A stretch of 64,000 nucleotides of DNA from Wolbachia endosymbiont (group E) of Neria commutata (lineage in GTDB: Bacteria > Pseudomonadota > Alphaproteobacteria > Rickettsiales > Anaplasmataceae): contig NZ_OZ034692.1 in NCBI RefSeq assembly GCF_964026735.1, positions 558,001-622,000 of the forward strand. Direction: 5' to 3'. The position numbers were made by a program, and so were the translations under genes. The notes beneath the pieces are model-generated. The model ran no database searches, was not told the DNA's origin, and saw nothing but the letters and a program-made list of their open reading frames with translations. Below are positions 27,877 to 39,300 of the stretch, in pieces; the stretch's first letter is position 1, and each line of letters opens with the position of its first letter.

Positions 27877-29088
27877 ATGGTAGCTATATCAACCTCACAA
27901 GCAGAAAGTTCAATTTTTTTTCTGGACCTTCCCGCTGTAACTCTAAAAGAGAAGAAAATCCGTGAAGAGCGTACGATAATCTATAATGCTTTCCTAAATA
28001 CCTTGAAAAATCTAGAGAAGGATACACACCAGTATATACAGAAGATACAAGAAAAACTTTTAGATCCACAAATAGAAGGAGCAGACTATGATGCTTATAA
28101 AGAACTTTTAGACAAGCAAAAGGAACTGTTAGCTCGATTGCAGAGTGAAGAAGAAAAGAAAATTTTTAATTTTTTATTAGCAAATCATAAGAATATATTT
28201 AAAGTTGATCAAAAAAAGATAAAAGAACTTAATAAACTCAATGAAGAAAATTTTTCTCGACTTTTAGTTTTGGTATATAAAAAAATTAGGGCAGAAGGCT
28301 TAGCTGATAAGAAAAATTTAAAAAATGGTGAAATAAAAAAAGTATCAGGAAAGCTAGCTGATGAGAAGAGTTTAGAAGGAGATGAAATAAAAGAAGTAGT
28401 AGATGACAGTATAGGTGCAGCACGCGGAACAGAAGCTTGGGATTGGTTTTTTAATGGCATTAAAAATAACATGCCTGGGGTAAGCTTATTAAGAAAAATA
28501 CCAGGATTTGAAAAAATTTTAGGCAAGGAGGAAGAAAAGAAAAACAAAAAGCAACTGAATGAAGAAGAGGTGGTAACAAAATTCTTACGTAAATCTTTAT
28601 GGCCTATTATTACTCTCATTATTGTAATATCATTAGGTGGACTAAGCGGCCCAATGTCAGTATTTGGTCTTTTTACCATTCCTTATCCTATAGTAATAGG
28701 ATCTGCTGTTTTTGGTTTTGTTGCTGCTGAATATAAGGCGGTAAAAGTTCTTTTCTCAAATGACGAAGAATGCACTAGTGATGGTCCTGACAAATCTTTT
28801 TCATCCCATGATAAAGATGTAGTAAACGTAAAAGTGCAGGAGCAAGTACAACAAAAACAAAAGGAAGATAAAGAGCAAGCGGAAGAATATGGTGAAAAGT
28901 TCAGCAAGGATATTAGTGATATTATTTTAAACACCCCAGTTCAAGGAGCTAAAAAGAGCGTGCAGAATGGCTCCAAGTTTGAAGAAGTTATAGTAACCCA
29001 CCCTGCACCAACTGATCCTGCGTCTACTAAATGGCGGCGGTCAGAAGGTGAACGCAAAGAAGCAGGGGAAACTCTGTTTAGGTCATGA
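27877..29088 (+). CDS. Hypothetical coiled-coil membrane protein, 403 aa
   Basis: An N-terminal helical/coiled-coil region (about residues 20-150, KEKKIREERTIIYNAF to KKIRAEGLADKK) is followed by a tandem 16-residue repeat (LADKKNLKNGEIKKVSGK / LADEKSLEGDEIKEV), an amphipathic stretch, and two hydrophobic segments at about 245-285 (PIITLIIVISLGGLSG, IPYPIVIGSAVFGFVAAEY). The tail is Gln/Lys/Glu-rich and ends with basic residues. It resembles Wolbachia proteins with C-terminal paired membrane segments. No family is named. Confidence 0.7.
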   Translation: MVAISTSQAESSIFFLDLPAVTLKEKKIREERTIIYNAFLNTLKNLEKDTHQYIQKIQEKLLDPQIEGADYDAYKELLDKQKELLARLQSEEEKKIFNFLLANHKNIFKVDQKKIKELNKLNEENFSRLLVLVYKKIRAEGLADKKNLKNGEIKKVSGKLADEKSLEGDEIKEVVDDSIGAARGTEAWDWFFNGIKNNMPGVSLLRKIPGFEKILGKEEEKKNKKQLNEEEVVTKFLRKSLWPIITLIIVISLGGLSGPMSVFGLFTIPYPIVIGSAVFGFVAAEYKAVKVLFSNDEECTSDGPDKSFSSHDKDVVNVKVQEQVQQKQKEDKEQAEEYGEKFSKDISDIILNTPVQGAKKSVQNGSKFEEVIVTHPAPTDPASTKWRRSEGERKEAGETLFRS

Positions 29089-29114
29089 ATTCTTGGGCAC
29101 TACCAAAATCTAAT

Positions 29115-30947
29115 CTAATATAGAGAAGATTTTTTTATTTCCTCATTATTTTGATCTTCATCCCTGACAACTTTCTTGCCACTCAAGATATCTTTTATTT
29201 CATCGCCTGTTAAAGTTTCAAATTCAAGTAGATTTTCAGCAATAAGATCTAATCCTTTCCTATGCTCAGTCAAAATATTCTTTGCATTTTCATAACAAGA
29301 AGATATAACGCTTTTTACTTCCTCATCTATAACCTTTAATGTATCTTCAGAAATTACATCAGAACCATGTACAGTTTGTTCACGATTATGGTACACAAGA
29401 CCTATTTTGTCACTCATTCCCCATTTTGTTACCATAGCGCGTGATAAGTCAGATGCCTGTTTTATATCAGAGGATGCACCACTTGTAACCTTGTCATAAC
29501 CAAAGATCAATTCTTCTGCTACTCTTCCACCCATAGCAACGGTTATATCTGCTATCATCTTTTCTCTTGTGAGAGATACCCTATCAGTTTCTGGTAGCCT
29601 CATAACTAAACCTAGTGCCCTACCGCGAGGAATAATCGTTGCTTTATGTATTGGATCAGAGGCTGGCATATTAACAGCAATTATCGCATGACCAGCTTCA
29701 TGATATGCTGTCAGCTTCTTCTCCTCTTCTTTCATCATGAGAGATCGTCTTTCCACTCCCATCATCACTTTATCACGCGCATATTCAAAATCATCCATGG
29801 TAACAATTTTCTTATTTCTTCTTGCAGCAATAAGTGCAGACTCATTTACTAAATTTGCTAAGTCAGCCCCTGAAAAACCAGGCGTTCCTCTTGCAACTGT
29901 TTTCACATTTACATCTGGTGCCATTGATATTTTCTTTATATGTGTATTTAATATTTTCTCACGTCCATTTATATCAGGTAAAGAAATAGTAATTTGTCGA
30001 TCGAAACGTCCAGGTCTAAGTAATGCAGGATCCAAAACGTCTGGTCGGTTAGTTGCAGCAATTATTATCACACCTTCATTGGATTCAAAACCGTCCATTT
30101 CGACTAATAATTGATTTAATGTCTGTTCTCTTTCGTCATTACCTCCACCAAGGCCAATACCACGGTGTCTACCAACAGCGTCTATTTCATCTATAAAAAT
30201 TATACAAGGAGCGTTTTTTTTGCCTTGATCAAACATATCACGAACACGACTTGCGCCAACACCAACAAACATCTCAACAAAATCAGATCCAGAGATGCTA
30301 AAAAACGGTACATTAGCTTCACCAGCAATTGCGCGAGCAAGGAGGGTTTTACCGGTTCCAGGCGAGCCAATTAAAAGACATCCTTTTGGTATTTTTCCAC
30401 CTAATGCTTGAAATTTTTGTCTATGTTTAAGAAAATCAACAATTTCCACCAATTCTTCCTTTGCCTCATCAATGCCAGCAACATCATCAAACGTTACTTT
30501 TTTCCCACTGGTCATGAGTCTAGCTCTTGATTTGCCGAAACTTATAGTTCTGTTTCCTCCAGCTTGTGTTTGCTTTAAAAAGAATAGCAATAAGCCAATA
30601 AAAATAAATGTTGGAACCCATGAAATTAATATTCCGCCAATTACGCTCATTGCAGAATCTCCAGTTGAAAAGGAGAAATTCACCTTCCTATCATGTAAAT
30701 TTTTTATTAGATCGCTATATATGACGCCACTTGAATTAAAGCTTGACCCATCCTTAAAATTACCTTCAACGCTCTGATTTTTTATTACAACATTTTCTAC
30801 ATCATTGTCCTCTAACCTAGTTAAAAACTCTGAAAAAGGTATAGTTGTTTTACTTTTACCTATATCTCCACTAAACTGGATATAACAAACTGAAATCAGG
30901 ACTATAATTACTAACCAGATTAACAAACCTTCTAAAAATTTTTTCAT
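29115..30947 (-). CDS. ftsH: ATP-dependent zinc metalloprotease FtsH
   Basis: Membrane-anchored AAA+ protease for quality control of membrane and regulatory proteins. Two N-terminal membrane segments (about residues 5-25 and 105-125) flank a periplasmic domain. The AAA module has Walker A GSPGTGKT near 193, Walker [12 protein letters not shown] near 250 and the [21 protein letters not shown]; the zinc site HEAGH is near 417. Its 610 aa is family-typical. Single gene. Confidence 0.97.
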   Translation of the reverse strand: MKKFLEGLLIWLVIIVLISVCYIQFSGDIGKSKTTIPFSEFLTRLEDNDVENVVIKNQSVEGNFKDGSSFNSSGVIYSDLIKNLHDRKVNFSFSTGDSAMSVIGGILISWVPTFIFIGLLLFFLKQTQAGGNRTISFGKSRARLMTSGKKVTFDDVAGIDEAKEELVEIVDFLKHRQKFQALGGKIPKGCLLIGSPGTGKTLLARAIAGEANVPFFSISGSDFVEMFVGVGASRVRDMFDQGKKNAPCIIFIDEIDAVGRHRGIGLGGGNDEREQTLNQLLVEMDGFESNEGVIIIAATNRPDVLDPALLRPGRFDRQITISLPDINGREKILNTHIKKISMAPDVNVKTVARGTPGFSGADLANLVNESALIAARRNKKIVTMDDFEYARDKVMMGVERRSLMMKEEEKKLTAYHEAGHAIIAVNMPASDPIHKATIIPRGRALGLVMRLPETDRVSLTREKMIADITVAMGGRVAEELIFGYDKVTSGASSDIKQASDLSRAMVTKWGMSDKIGLVYHNREQTVHGSDVISEDTLKVIDEEVKSVISSCYENAKNILTEHRKGLDLIAENLLEFETLTGDEIKDILSGKKVVRDEDQNNEEIKKSSLY

Positions 30948-31176
30948 TGTTATTTTTAACTAAATACCAACTAAGTTTACCAAATTTTGTTTTACCATGC
31001 TATTAATAATGCATTGAATTTTGTGATTAGGAATGCCACTTTGAATCCAATTAATCATTGTTAGCATACGACCAAAAATTAGCTCAGGCCGACAATATAA
31101 AAGTTTATATCTTGGTTAGTAAAGCGATTACTGAAGTTCATCATTATAATTATATGCTTCCCCAAATACTACAATG

Positions 31177-32025
31177 TTACATCTGATTATCTAAACTAAT
31201 AGTTGGTTGTGTGTCGTGGTCAGAGATCAGAGCTATCAGCAAATTATTTATCAATTGAACCCTTTGCTTTTCATCCAATTGTATGCTTTTATTTTTTTTA
31301 AAGTGATCTATAACTTCCTCAACAATAACTATTGCATTTTGCACTATATATCTTCTTGCAGAGGTAATGGCATGTGCTTGTTGGCGTTTTAACATCGCTT
31401 GTGCAATTTCTGATGCGTATGCTAAATGCGATATTCTTGCTTCCGTAATTTCAATTCCAGCAATATCCAGTCTATACTGCAACATAGAACGTAATTCATC
31501 TGAAATTTTATCAGAATTTTTACGTAAAGACTCTTCATCACTCTCACTATCATATGGATAATTGCTTGCTAATTCTCTTATTACTGAATCACTTTGCACA
31601 AAAACAAATTCATGATAATTATTGACGTTATAATACGCCTTTGCCGGACTATTAACTCTCCAAACAATTACAGCTGAAATTTCAATTGGATTTCCATTTG
31701 CATCATTAACTTTTATTTTATCTGTATTAATGTTTTGGAACTTTAGAGAGATAACATACTTACTTGCAAATGGGATTGTTATAAACATACCTGGTTGAAA
31801 ATAAGTACCAATATAATACCCGAAAAACTCTATTACTCTTGCTTCATTAGGATTGTTGATAAAAAATCCTTGAGAAAATAGTAATATTAAAGCGACGCTT
31901 ATTACAGCAAAGTTAATTCCTACATTACTATCGTATGTCAAACAAAATAATATTATACCAAGTAAAGTTAACCCTAATATTAATGTAGGAAATAAGCCAA
32001 GTTGATTTAGTTTTCTATCGTTCAT
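31177..32025 (-). CDS. SPFH/Band 7 domain membrane protein
   Basis: Two N-terminal hydrophobic segments (about residues 10-55) anchor an SPFH domain (FFGYYIGTYFQPGMFITIPF, ISAVIVWRVNSPAKAYYNV, LDIAGIEITEARISHLAYA, ending in a helical QAMLKRQQAHAITSARRYI). Proteins of this class form membrane scaffolds, often modulating FtsH (HflK/C, prohibitin-like). The gene lies just upstream of ftsH on the same strand, 229 nt away, so a functional link to FtsH is possible but inferred. Confidence 0.85.
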   Translation of the reverse strand: MNDRKLNQLGLFPTLILGLTLLGIILFCLTYDSNVGINFAVISVALILLFSQGFFINNPNEARVIEFFGYYIGTYFQPGMFITIPFASKYVISLKFQNINTDKIKVNDANGNPIEISAVIVWRVNSPAKAYYNVNNYHEFVFVQSDSVIRELASNYPYDSESDEESLRKNSDKISDELRSMLQYRLDIAGIEITEARISHLAYASEIAQAMLKRQQAHAITSARRYIVQNAIVIVEEVIDHFKKNKSIQLDEKQRVQLINNLLIALISDHDTQPTISLDNQM

Positions 32026-32135
32026 TATTGCCTCTTAATCTTTTTAAATTTCTATTTAATTAACTATTGCTAATTATTTTCATCTATCTTATCAATTAAT
32101 AATTTAAATTCCTCTAATTTATGATCAAGTAATTT

Positions 32136-32645
32136 TTATTGTATTAGTGTAAGTGGATCAATGTGTTTACCTTTATATATCACTTCGTAATGCAAATGAG
32201 GTCCTGTTGCAGCACCAGTACTACCAACATAAGCAATTACTTCCCCCTGCTTTACTTTAGAGCCTAATTTTAAATTATTATTAAATCTACTTATGTGTGC
32301 ATAGCAGGTTGAATACTCATTTGTATGCTTTATCCTTATATACTTCCCATAGCCACCATTATTCCCTATATATTCTATAACACCTTCTGCAGTAGCATGT
32401 ATTGGAGTACCAAGCTTAGCTGCATAGTCCACCCCTTTATGAAAAGCAATTTTGCCACGAATAGGGTGCTTTCTATTACCAAATTTTGAAGATATGCGAT
32501 AATCACCATTTAAAGGATTTATGAAAAGTTTAAGATTTTTATCTTTTGATATCAATAAAACTTGTTTTTTGTTGGTTAGTGTTTCAGCAGCACTGGCATT
32601 AAATGCGAGTAAAATATAAAATAGTGTAAATAGAATTGATTTCAT
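32136..32645 (-). CDS. M23-family peptidase (LytM domain), secreted
   Basis: A signal peptide occupies residues about 1-20 (FTLFYILLAFNASAAE). The LytM zinc site is visible as FHKGVDYAAKLGTPI (His and Asp ligands, about residue 68) and GPHLHYEVIYKG (His-x-His, about 148). It is a glycyl or peptidoglycan-crosslink endopeptidase acting in the periplasm. Its 169 aa is a minimal version lacking other domains. It follows yebC by 3 nt on the same strand, suggesting co-transcription. Confidence 0.9.
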   Translation of the reverse strand: MKSILFTLFYILLAFNASAAETLTNKKQVLLISKDKNLKLFINPLNGDYRISSKFGNRKHPIRGKIAFHKGVDYAAKLGTPIHATAEGVIEYIGNNGGYGKYIRIKHTNEYSTCYAHISRFNNNLKLGSKVKQGEVIAYVGSTGAATGPHLHYEVIYKGKHIDPLTLIQ

Positions 32646-32648
32646 AAT

Positions 32649-33398
32649 TTAAGTAATAGGATTATCATTAATAAAAGTAAAGTTACCTTCCACATGCTGT
32701 ACATCATCGTTATCCTCTAGCTCTTCAACTAATGCAGATAACTTATCAATCAACTCTTTATCACTAACCTCAATCAAATCCTTTGGTTGCCACGAAAGGC
32801 TAGCAAGTTCTGGCTCTCCAAATTTTGCATAAAGGGCATCACGTACTTTGCCAAAATCTTTGACTGCGCAGGTTATAACATATACCCCTTCTGCTTGATT
32901 TTCCTCAACATTGAGCACTTCCAATTCGATTCCATAATTAAATAGATCATCAAAATTTACACCTTCTGCTTTATATACGATTAAGCCCACATGATCAAAA
33001 AGGTAACTAACGCTTCCTGTTTCTCCTAAATTTCCACCCTTGCGAGAAAAGATATAACGCACTTCAGAAGCAGTACGGTTGCGATTATTCGTTAGAATAT
33101 GCACAATCAATGAAGTAGCAGAAGGTCCATGGCCTTCATATTGTATCTCCTCGTAATTTTCTCCAGCGATATTACCTGCTGCATTTTTTATAGCTATTTC
33201 TATTTTATCTTTTGGTAAATTTTCTTTGCGTGCAGCAAATATAGCAGAGCGAAGACGTGGATTTAACTCAGGATCAGGCAATCCTTGTTTTGCAGCAACT
33301 GTTATTTCTCTAATCAGCTTTGTAAATTTTTGAGAGCGCTTTGCATCTTGCGCACCTTTGCGGTGTTTTATATTTGAAAATTGTGAATGGCCAGCCAT
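32649..33398 (-). CDS. YebC/PmpR-family protein
   Basis: 249 aa with the family start [20 protein letters not shown], the [20 protein letters not shown] block, the [19 protein letters not shown] block and the [14 protein letters not shown] block. Such proteins are known as transcriptional regulators or as translation factors that ease ribosome stalling at proline runs. The frame opens two codons earlier, but ATG 33398 gives the conserved N-terminus. It lies upstream of the M23 gene. Confidence 0.93.
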   Translation of the reverse strand: MAGHSQFSNIKHRKGAQDAKRSQKFTKLIREITVAAKQGLPDPELNPRLRSAIFAARKENLPKDKIEIAIKNAAGNIAGENYEEIQYEGHGPSATSLIVHILTNNRNRTASEVRYIFSRKGGNLGETGSVSYLFDHVGLIVYKAEGVNFDDLFNYGIELEVLNVEENQAEGVYVITCAVKDFGKVRDALYAKFGEPELASLSWQPKDLIEVSDKELIDKLSALVEELEDNDDVQHVEGNFTFINDNPIT

Positions 33399-33589
33399 AT
33401 TCAAATAGTTAAAAGCTAATTGTATACCAAAGTGTAGAGAAAATTAAATAAAATTTTCATGTTTTCTATTCTTATTAAGTAGCAGATACTGAAACTTAAT
33501 GTACTGGGCAAGTGAAAAGCTTGACATTACTTATAATTAATTATTAGTACTATATAATAGTATATTAATAGAGTTGTGTGAGGTAATTT

Positions 33590-34474
33590 ATGAGTAGAAG
33601 AGAGCTAGAAGAGGGTGACGTAACTAGAGCCAAGGAACTTACGCCAAAGGGTGCTGATGCTGACATTAAAGATAATAATAGCTTTTTAGCAAAGCTCCTT
33701 GATGATTGTGATGATGTTAATGCTGAAAATATATTTTTTGGCACGCTACTACACCTAGCTGTTAGAGGAGGAGATTTGAATAAAGCAAAGCTTCTGATTG
33801 AAAGTGGTGCTAATGTTCATGCTAAAGGGCATTATTATCCAACACCATTATATTATGCTGGGAACCCAGATATGGTGCAACTTTTGCTTGAGCGTGGTAG
33901 TGATGCTAATTTTATAGGTGACGGTGTCAACACACCATTATGTTATTTTGTTCAAAAAGGTGATCTAAATACGGTACAACTTCTTCTTGATTATGGCGCT
34001 GATATTAATGATAAAAGTTTTGATGGCAAAACACCACTTCAACTTGCTTTTAACGAAAATAAAATAGATATTGCTAAACTCATAATAAAACACATAGCAA
34101 AACTACAAGCTGATGGTAAATATGTCAGCCCAGAGAATTTGGAGATCAAAGCTCAAGTTACCACTGAAATAATATTTTTCGATAATTATAGACCGTTAAT
34201 TGATGCTTTACCACAACTAGGCTATAATGGTAACGATGAACGTTGTAACATAAAAACTTTTCTAAAAGAAAACAAAGATAAGCTTAAAGTGAAGCTTGGA
34301 GTTAAAGACAAAACTTTGATCGATTTTGTAAACTTTGAAGATGTTACAGTAAGGCATACTCCAACATTACAATTGTGTGCGATTGTTTCAGGGTTGGTAA
34401 AAAACAACACCTTGCTTAAAAACCCAAACACTGAACGGCATAAAGCCCTAGAATCTGGTAAAGGGTTTGACTAA
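33590..34474 (+). CDS. Ankyrin-repeat protein, 294 aa
   Basis: About five repeats occupy residues 10-165 (FGTLLHLAVRGGDLNKAKLL, YYPTPLYYAGNPDMVQLLLE, NTPLCYFVQKGDLNTVQLLL, DGKTPLQLAFNENKIDIAKL). A roughly 120-residue C-terminal region without repeats follows (CNIKTFLKENKDKLKVKLGV). No signal or membrane segment. GAGGT lies upstream of the ATG. It appears intact, unlike most other ankyrin genes in this window. A role at the host interface is inferred from the family. Confidence 0.85.
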   Translation: MSRRELEEGDVTRAKELTPKGADADIKDNNSFLAKLLDDCDDVNAENIFFGTLLHLAVRGGDLNKAKLLIESGANVHAKGHYYPTPLYYAGNPDMVQLLLERGSDANFIGDGVNTPLCYFVQKGDLNTVQLLLDYGADINDKSFDGKTPLQLAFNENKIDIAKLIIKHIAKLQADGKYVSPENLEIKAQVTTEIIFFDNYRPLIDALPQLGYNGNDERCNIKTFLKENKDKLKVKLGVKDKTLIDFVNFEDVTVRHTPTLQLCAIVSGLVKNNTLLKNPNTERHKALESGKGFD

Positions 34475-34530
34475 ACCAATTTAAGACGTTCTTAAATAAA
34501 GCTTTTTCAAAATTCGTTTTTGAGAGGGCT

Positions 34531-35691
34531 CTACTCACTTAAATCTATATTCACATGTCCCATTTTGCGCTTAGCTCTCACCTCTTTTTTTCCATATAAA
34601 GTTAAACTAGCTTTTTTATTGTTCAAATATTTGTGAGAATCATATATATCATCACCTATTATGTTTTTTGTCTTGCAAGGAAAATGTAACACCACTTCCT
34701 GCATAGGAAATTCACATATTATTCTGACCAATTGCTCAAATTGACTAACATTGCATGCATTGAGGCTCCAGTGGCAAGAATTGTGAGGCCTTGGAGCCAA
34801 TTCATTAACCAGCAACTGATTATCTTTTGTGACAAAAAATTCAATAGCTAGAATTCCTATTAAATCAAGAGCATTTGCTATTTTTTCTGCAATTTGCTGT
34901 GCTTTTTCGGTTAAACCCTTGTCTATTTTGGCTGGTACTGTTGAAGTATCAAGTATTCCATCAACATGATGATTTTCTGCTATAGGGAAAAAGGCTACTT
35001 TACCACTATTATCCCTTGCAACGACAATCGAAATTTCTTTCAGTAAATCAACATTTTTTTCTAGAATATATTGTTTGTTCCAGTCTAGGGAAGCAACCTC
35101 AAGTAAGGTGTCATTCCAGTGCGTGACACTGGAATCTATATCTTTTTTCTGGATCCCAGTGTCAAGCACTGGGATGACAGAATGTTCTGCAAGGAGCCTA
35201 TTTTTAATAACATATTGCCCTTTGCCATCATAACCCATTTCTGCTGTTTTGAGTCTCGCTGAATAGCCAAAAATTTCGCAATTTTTTAGTAACTCAGCAT
35301 AATTTTTTATACTTTGATAATCAGCAGTTTTGATATTCAAATTTCCAATAAAATCTTTCTCTCTCAGTCTATTTTGTGCAACGTGTAATGCTTTCTTTCC
35401 TGGGTAAAAATCCACATGCTGCGCAATAATATCAATGGCACTGCATGGAACGTTTTCAGATTCAACGGTCACCAAATCCACACTTTCAGCAAAAGATTCA
35501 AGCGCTTTCTTATCAGAAAAATCTGCTACTATAAAATCATCAGCGACAGAACAAGCCGGATCATCTTTAGCGTTAGCAAAAATATGAGTTTTTTGCCCGA
35601 GCTTTGCTGCAGCAACAGCGGTCATTTTGCCCAGTTGTCCACTACCTATTATTCCTATTACTTTTTGACCAAACACTCTCGGTTCGCTCAT
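34531..35691 (-). CDS. purK: N5-carboxyaminoimidazole ribonucleotide synthase
   Basis: ATP-grasp enzyme of purine synthesis that carboxylates AIR. Seen: IGIIGSGQLGKMTAVAAAKLG at the N-terminus, AEMGYDGKGQYVIKN near residue 155, and NELAPRPHNSCHWSLNAC near 300. Residues about 171-194 (SVIPVLDTGIQ ... SSVTHWNDT) derive from an in-frame palindromic element and lengthen the protein. ATG 35691 is preferred to the TTG three codons upstream. Since the ATP-grasp and PurK motifs remain, the enzyme is probably active. Confidence 0.94.
   Translation of the reverse strand: MSEPRVFGQKVIGIIGSGQLGKMTAVAAAKLGQKTHIFANAKDDPACSVADDFIVADFSDKKALESFAESVDLVTVESENVPCSAIDIIAQHVDFYPGKKALHVAQNRLREKDFIGNLNIKTADYQSIKNYAELLKNCEIFGYSARLKTAEMGYDGKGQYVIKNRLLAEHSVIPVLDTGIQKKDIDSSVTHWNDTLLEVASLDWNKQYILEKNVDLLKEISIVVARDNSGKVAFFPIAENHHVDGILDTSTVPAKIDKGLTEKAQQIAEKIANALDLIGILAIEFFVTKDNQLLVNELAPRPHNSCHWSLNACNVSQFEQLVRIICEFPMQEVVLHFPCKTKNIIGDDIYDSHKYLNNKKASLTLYGKKEVRAKRKMGHVNIDLSE
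35109..35179. repeat. Double-hairpin palindromic element in frame in purK
   Basis: TGTCATTCCAGTGCGTGACA with CACTGGAAT forms one hairpin, and GGATCCCAGTGTCAAGCACTG with GGATGACA another; together they are about 71 bp. Architecture and words match the element in gap. It adds about 24 residues to PurK. Confidence 0.8.
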
Positions 35692-35795
35692 AATTGTCAA
35701 CCAACATTTCCCAATCAGAATATAAGAATATTCTTGAAGAATCTACGAAAAAAGTGTATAATAAGAATATCATATTCTCACAATAAATATCCTCA

Positions 35796-36200
35796 ATGGC
35801 CCTGGAATATACACTCACTACTAACCTTGTTAAAGTTACAGTTTTACCAATTTATATTGAGGAACAATCCATTCCTTACGAAAATTGCTACGTATGGATG
35901 TATAACGTTAAGATAAAAAATCAAAGTCAATCAACTATTCAACTATTAAGTCGTCATTGGCAAATAATAGATTATAGGGGAAAAGTAAATGAAATTGCCG
36001 GCATTGGTGTGATTGGAGAACAACCTATCATCAGGGCTGGAGAAATATTCAAATATACAAGTGGGGCATACTTAAATGTGCCATCTGGAATAATGCAGGG
36101 TAAATATGAATTTCTCAATGAAGAAAGCACAAAAACTTTTGAGGTTATAATACCATCCTTCTCTTTGGATAGTCCATACGTCAACACCAGACCGCATTAA
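35796..36200 (+). CDS. apaG: ApaG-domain protein
   Basis: 134 aa with the single fibronectin-like ApaG/DUF525 fold: [20 protein letters not shown] at the start, [40 protein letters not shown] and [20 protein letters not shown]. The molecular function is not well defined (linked to divalent cation phenotypes in enterics). It is divergent from purK with about 100 nt between starts. Confidence 0.9.
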   Translation: MALEYTLTTNLVKVTVLPIYIEEQSIPYENCYVWMYNVKIKNQSQSTIQLLSRHWQIIDYRGKVNEIAGIGVIGEQPIIRAGEIFKYTSGAYLNVPSGIMQGKYEFLNEESTKTFEVIIPSFSLDSPYVNTRPH

Positions 36201-36358
36201 TACTTTCTGTCATCAAGTAGCGTGACACTCGGATTCAGTGTAGGGGAAAAACATAAGCCTCACCTGCACTAGCTGCACCATGCCTAAAAAAGGATTTACT
36301 TATAATTAAAGCTTCCAAGCTAGAACCAACATGTGAGAATGTTTGGAGGGTATGAGTT

Positions 36359-39300
36359 ATGAGTGTTGGGAATAAATATATACTACGTTTGCATTATAAT
36401 TATCAAGATAAGCGTCAACCCTCTGATCGAGATAAATTTCCCTAGCCCCCCTGCGAAACAACGTGAAGCAAGTTGCTGATAAAATCTGGTAAGAAATCCC
36501 CAGCCCAAAAATTATTAAAAACTATGCCTCAAATTCACAATTCCTGCTATAATATTAAATCTCATGTTGTATTTCTTCTGAAAATTGCGGTAAACATTTG
36601 ACATTATTTTGAAGATTTTTATCTCGCGAATCTTATTTTCCACACGCATCCTGAACGATGCCAGCTTCCGATTATGCTCCTTTTGCTCCTCCGTTAGTGG
36701 CTTTTTACGGTGTTTTTTGTACGGAATCACAACGTTTTTCTGCAGTTTTTGCCAACCTTGATACCCAGAATCGGCATATTTTATGCTATCTTTGGCCAAC
36801 AATTTTTCCTGTTTCCTTATGCGAAAATCATGCATTCGACCTCTATGCGACTTCGAAATCGACAGAATTTGCCCATTTCCCTCGATCACAATTTCGGTTT
36901 TTATTGTGGTTGCTTTCTTTTTTCCGGAATAACTTTTCTTACGTTTTTTGCTGTCTTTCGGCCGCTGTATCGGTTGCTCCGTGACGTCTGCTAAAATTTT
37001 TAAAATCCTTTCTGGCGTCAGCGTTCTATCCTTTTTTATAGTAATTTTTTTGGCCAATAATGGCTACATTTTCTTAAAAAGTCGGCAAATATTTGAGTTG
37101 TGCAAATTAAACAAAAACCCTAAAAATGGATGCGTTATGTACGTTCTGTAATAAATTAGAACACATAAAATCCTGTCTTCTAGCTCCTCAACATGCGATT
37201 TTTTTCCGTGACATTTCTTTTTCGCCTCCATTTTTTCCCACTCTGGACGCACTTTTGCCACAATTTTTTCAAATTCAGATGTTGTGAGCCCTGTCAATTG
37301 TCTAAAAATATATGGTGTTCTTGCTATTTTTACGTAACTTATTGCCATCTTCCCTCTCCTAAAACTTTCATTTTACATGCTTTTTAGTCGTTTTTACCTA
37401 CTTTCTACCTTTTCGCAGGGGGTCTCCTATAATGATGGGCTTAAATATCAATTATTTGTAGATAAAAGTAATCCTAACATAGAATATTACGTAATAGCTC
37501 TGTACGATGAAGGATTCGCCGGTAATTATATTCCTGATAGCACCACCAACGAGAAAATGTCGCTATATGGATCACTCAGCACTCGTGGATATTATTATTT
37601 TTACGAAGATAAGAACCATCCAGGACAATCCTTTTTTTCCTTCTTAAGTATCTACCCAAGCAAATTCAACCTTTCATCGCAAGAGTCGCTGAAGTTTGCA
37701 AATGGAGTGATTGAGTATACTAATGATGAGATATATGCTGATGGTTATGATGATGGTGTAGAGACTGGATTAGTTTTGCTATCTCGTGATAAATCATATG
37801 AGATAAATTGGCCTTTGTGTAGCAAAGACCAGACTTATAATTACAATTCTCTCAGTGGTCGGAAAGACAAGTGTGAAGTAAATTATACTGACTCGTGTAG
37901 AAAATTAATCATAAGTAAAAGTGATATAGCTTTTGAACCAAGTCAACAAATAAACACAGGTACCAGATATGTTATAAAACCTCGTGAGTTCATTTCACAT
38001 GGTGCGCATGTTCCTGCGTGCATATATGAAGAATCTACGCAACAAAAAATAGGAGAATTAAGCAATACTTATTCTTTTGTGTCTATTAATTCTATACGAC
38101 CGACACCAGTAAGATTAGCTATTGGTAGCATCGAAGACTATGCAGCATGGGATTTTGATGCAGACTATATAACATTGTATAGAGATGAAAAATCAGGTGA
38201 ATTTAGATATCGTTTTTCAGATAAAAATGGAGAGGAAACTTCTAATAAAGATTTAGTAGCTTACTGCGCCGATACAAAGAATTGCAAAATGAAAGATTTA
38301 AACCTCTTTCCAAACGTTAGAACTTACATAAAAAGCATTTTAACGTCTGCAGATATTGGTGATTTCCAAGCTACTGGTAGTATTGATGCAACAGCTGTAT
38401 CTCTTAATGTAACAAATACACTAAAAGTGATCCAGATTTTCAAAAAGCTGTAACAGGTGTGTATGGCCAAGATGGACAAGATGCAAATTCAGCGGAAATT
38501 GCACATAGGTTAGCACACAGCTCCCGTTTTAAACGATCTTTGAGAGGCGATGATGGTGCAGATGGTGAGAGAGGTGACAATGGCCAAGATGCAGATCCAG
38601 CACAAGTGGCTAACAAGGTAGCAAAAGATTCATCTTTTCAAGCAAATATAAGTGACATATTAAAAAGAGATATTGACTTTCAGAGAGGTGTAAAAGGTGA
38701 TCCGGGAGACCCAGGGCAAGATGCTGACCCCGTGAAGGGAGATGATGGTGCAGATGGTGAAAGGGGAGAAAATGGTACTCCAGGACCAGCAGGGAAAGAT
38801 GGTGTTAATGGAGCTCCAGGTCCACAAGGTAGAGATGGAAGACAGGGTGAAAAAGGAGAGCAAGGTGAGAGAGGAACAGATGGTGTAGATAGCTTCCCTC
38901 TAGATTCTGGATTAAAAAGGACTATCAGAGAGCTTCAAAAAAAACCTCAATTAAAAATTGTACCAGGAGAACCTTATAATGAAAATATATAAGAAGCAAA
39001 TATTGAATTGGACGGAGTAGGGGTGATCGCAACTTTTTTAGAAATCGGATACTTTTTTAAAAACGACAACTTATACATACGTGACCATATAACAGGCAAT
39101 AACATATTAATTCCTAAGAATTTTCACTTTCTCACAGTGGTTGAAGATGACTTTAATAACTACAAATTAGCTTTTTGTAATAATTTAGGCAATTTATTTT
39201 TTGATTATCAAAAGTACGCTCCAGAGTATGCAGGCGTACTAGAAGAGTACAAATTAATTGACCTGAAATACATAAAGAATGCAGCAAATATCGACTTGAG

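Noticed and set aside
36658..36984. Plus-strand open frame of 108 codons, nearly repeated at 59843-60169
   Set aside because: It is the antisense of the IS5-family transposase; it recurs only because the IS recurs.
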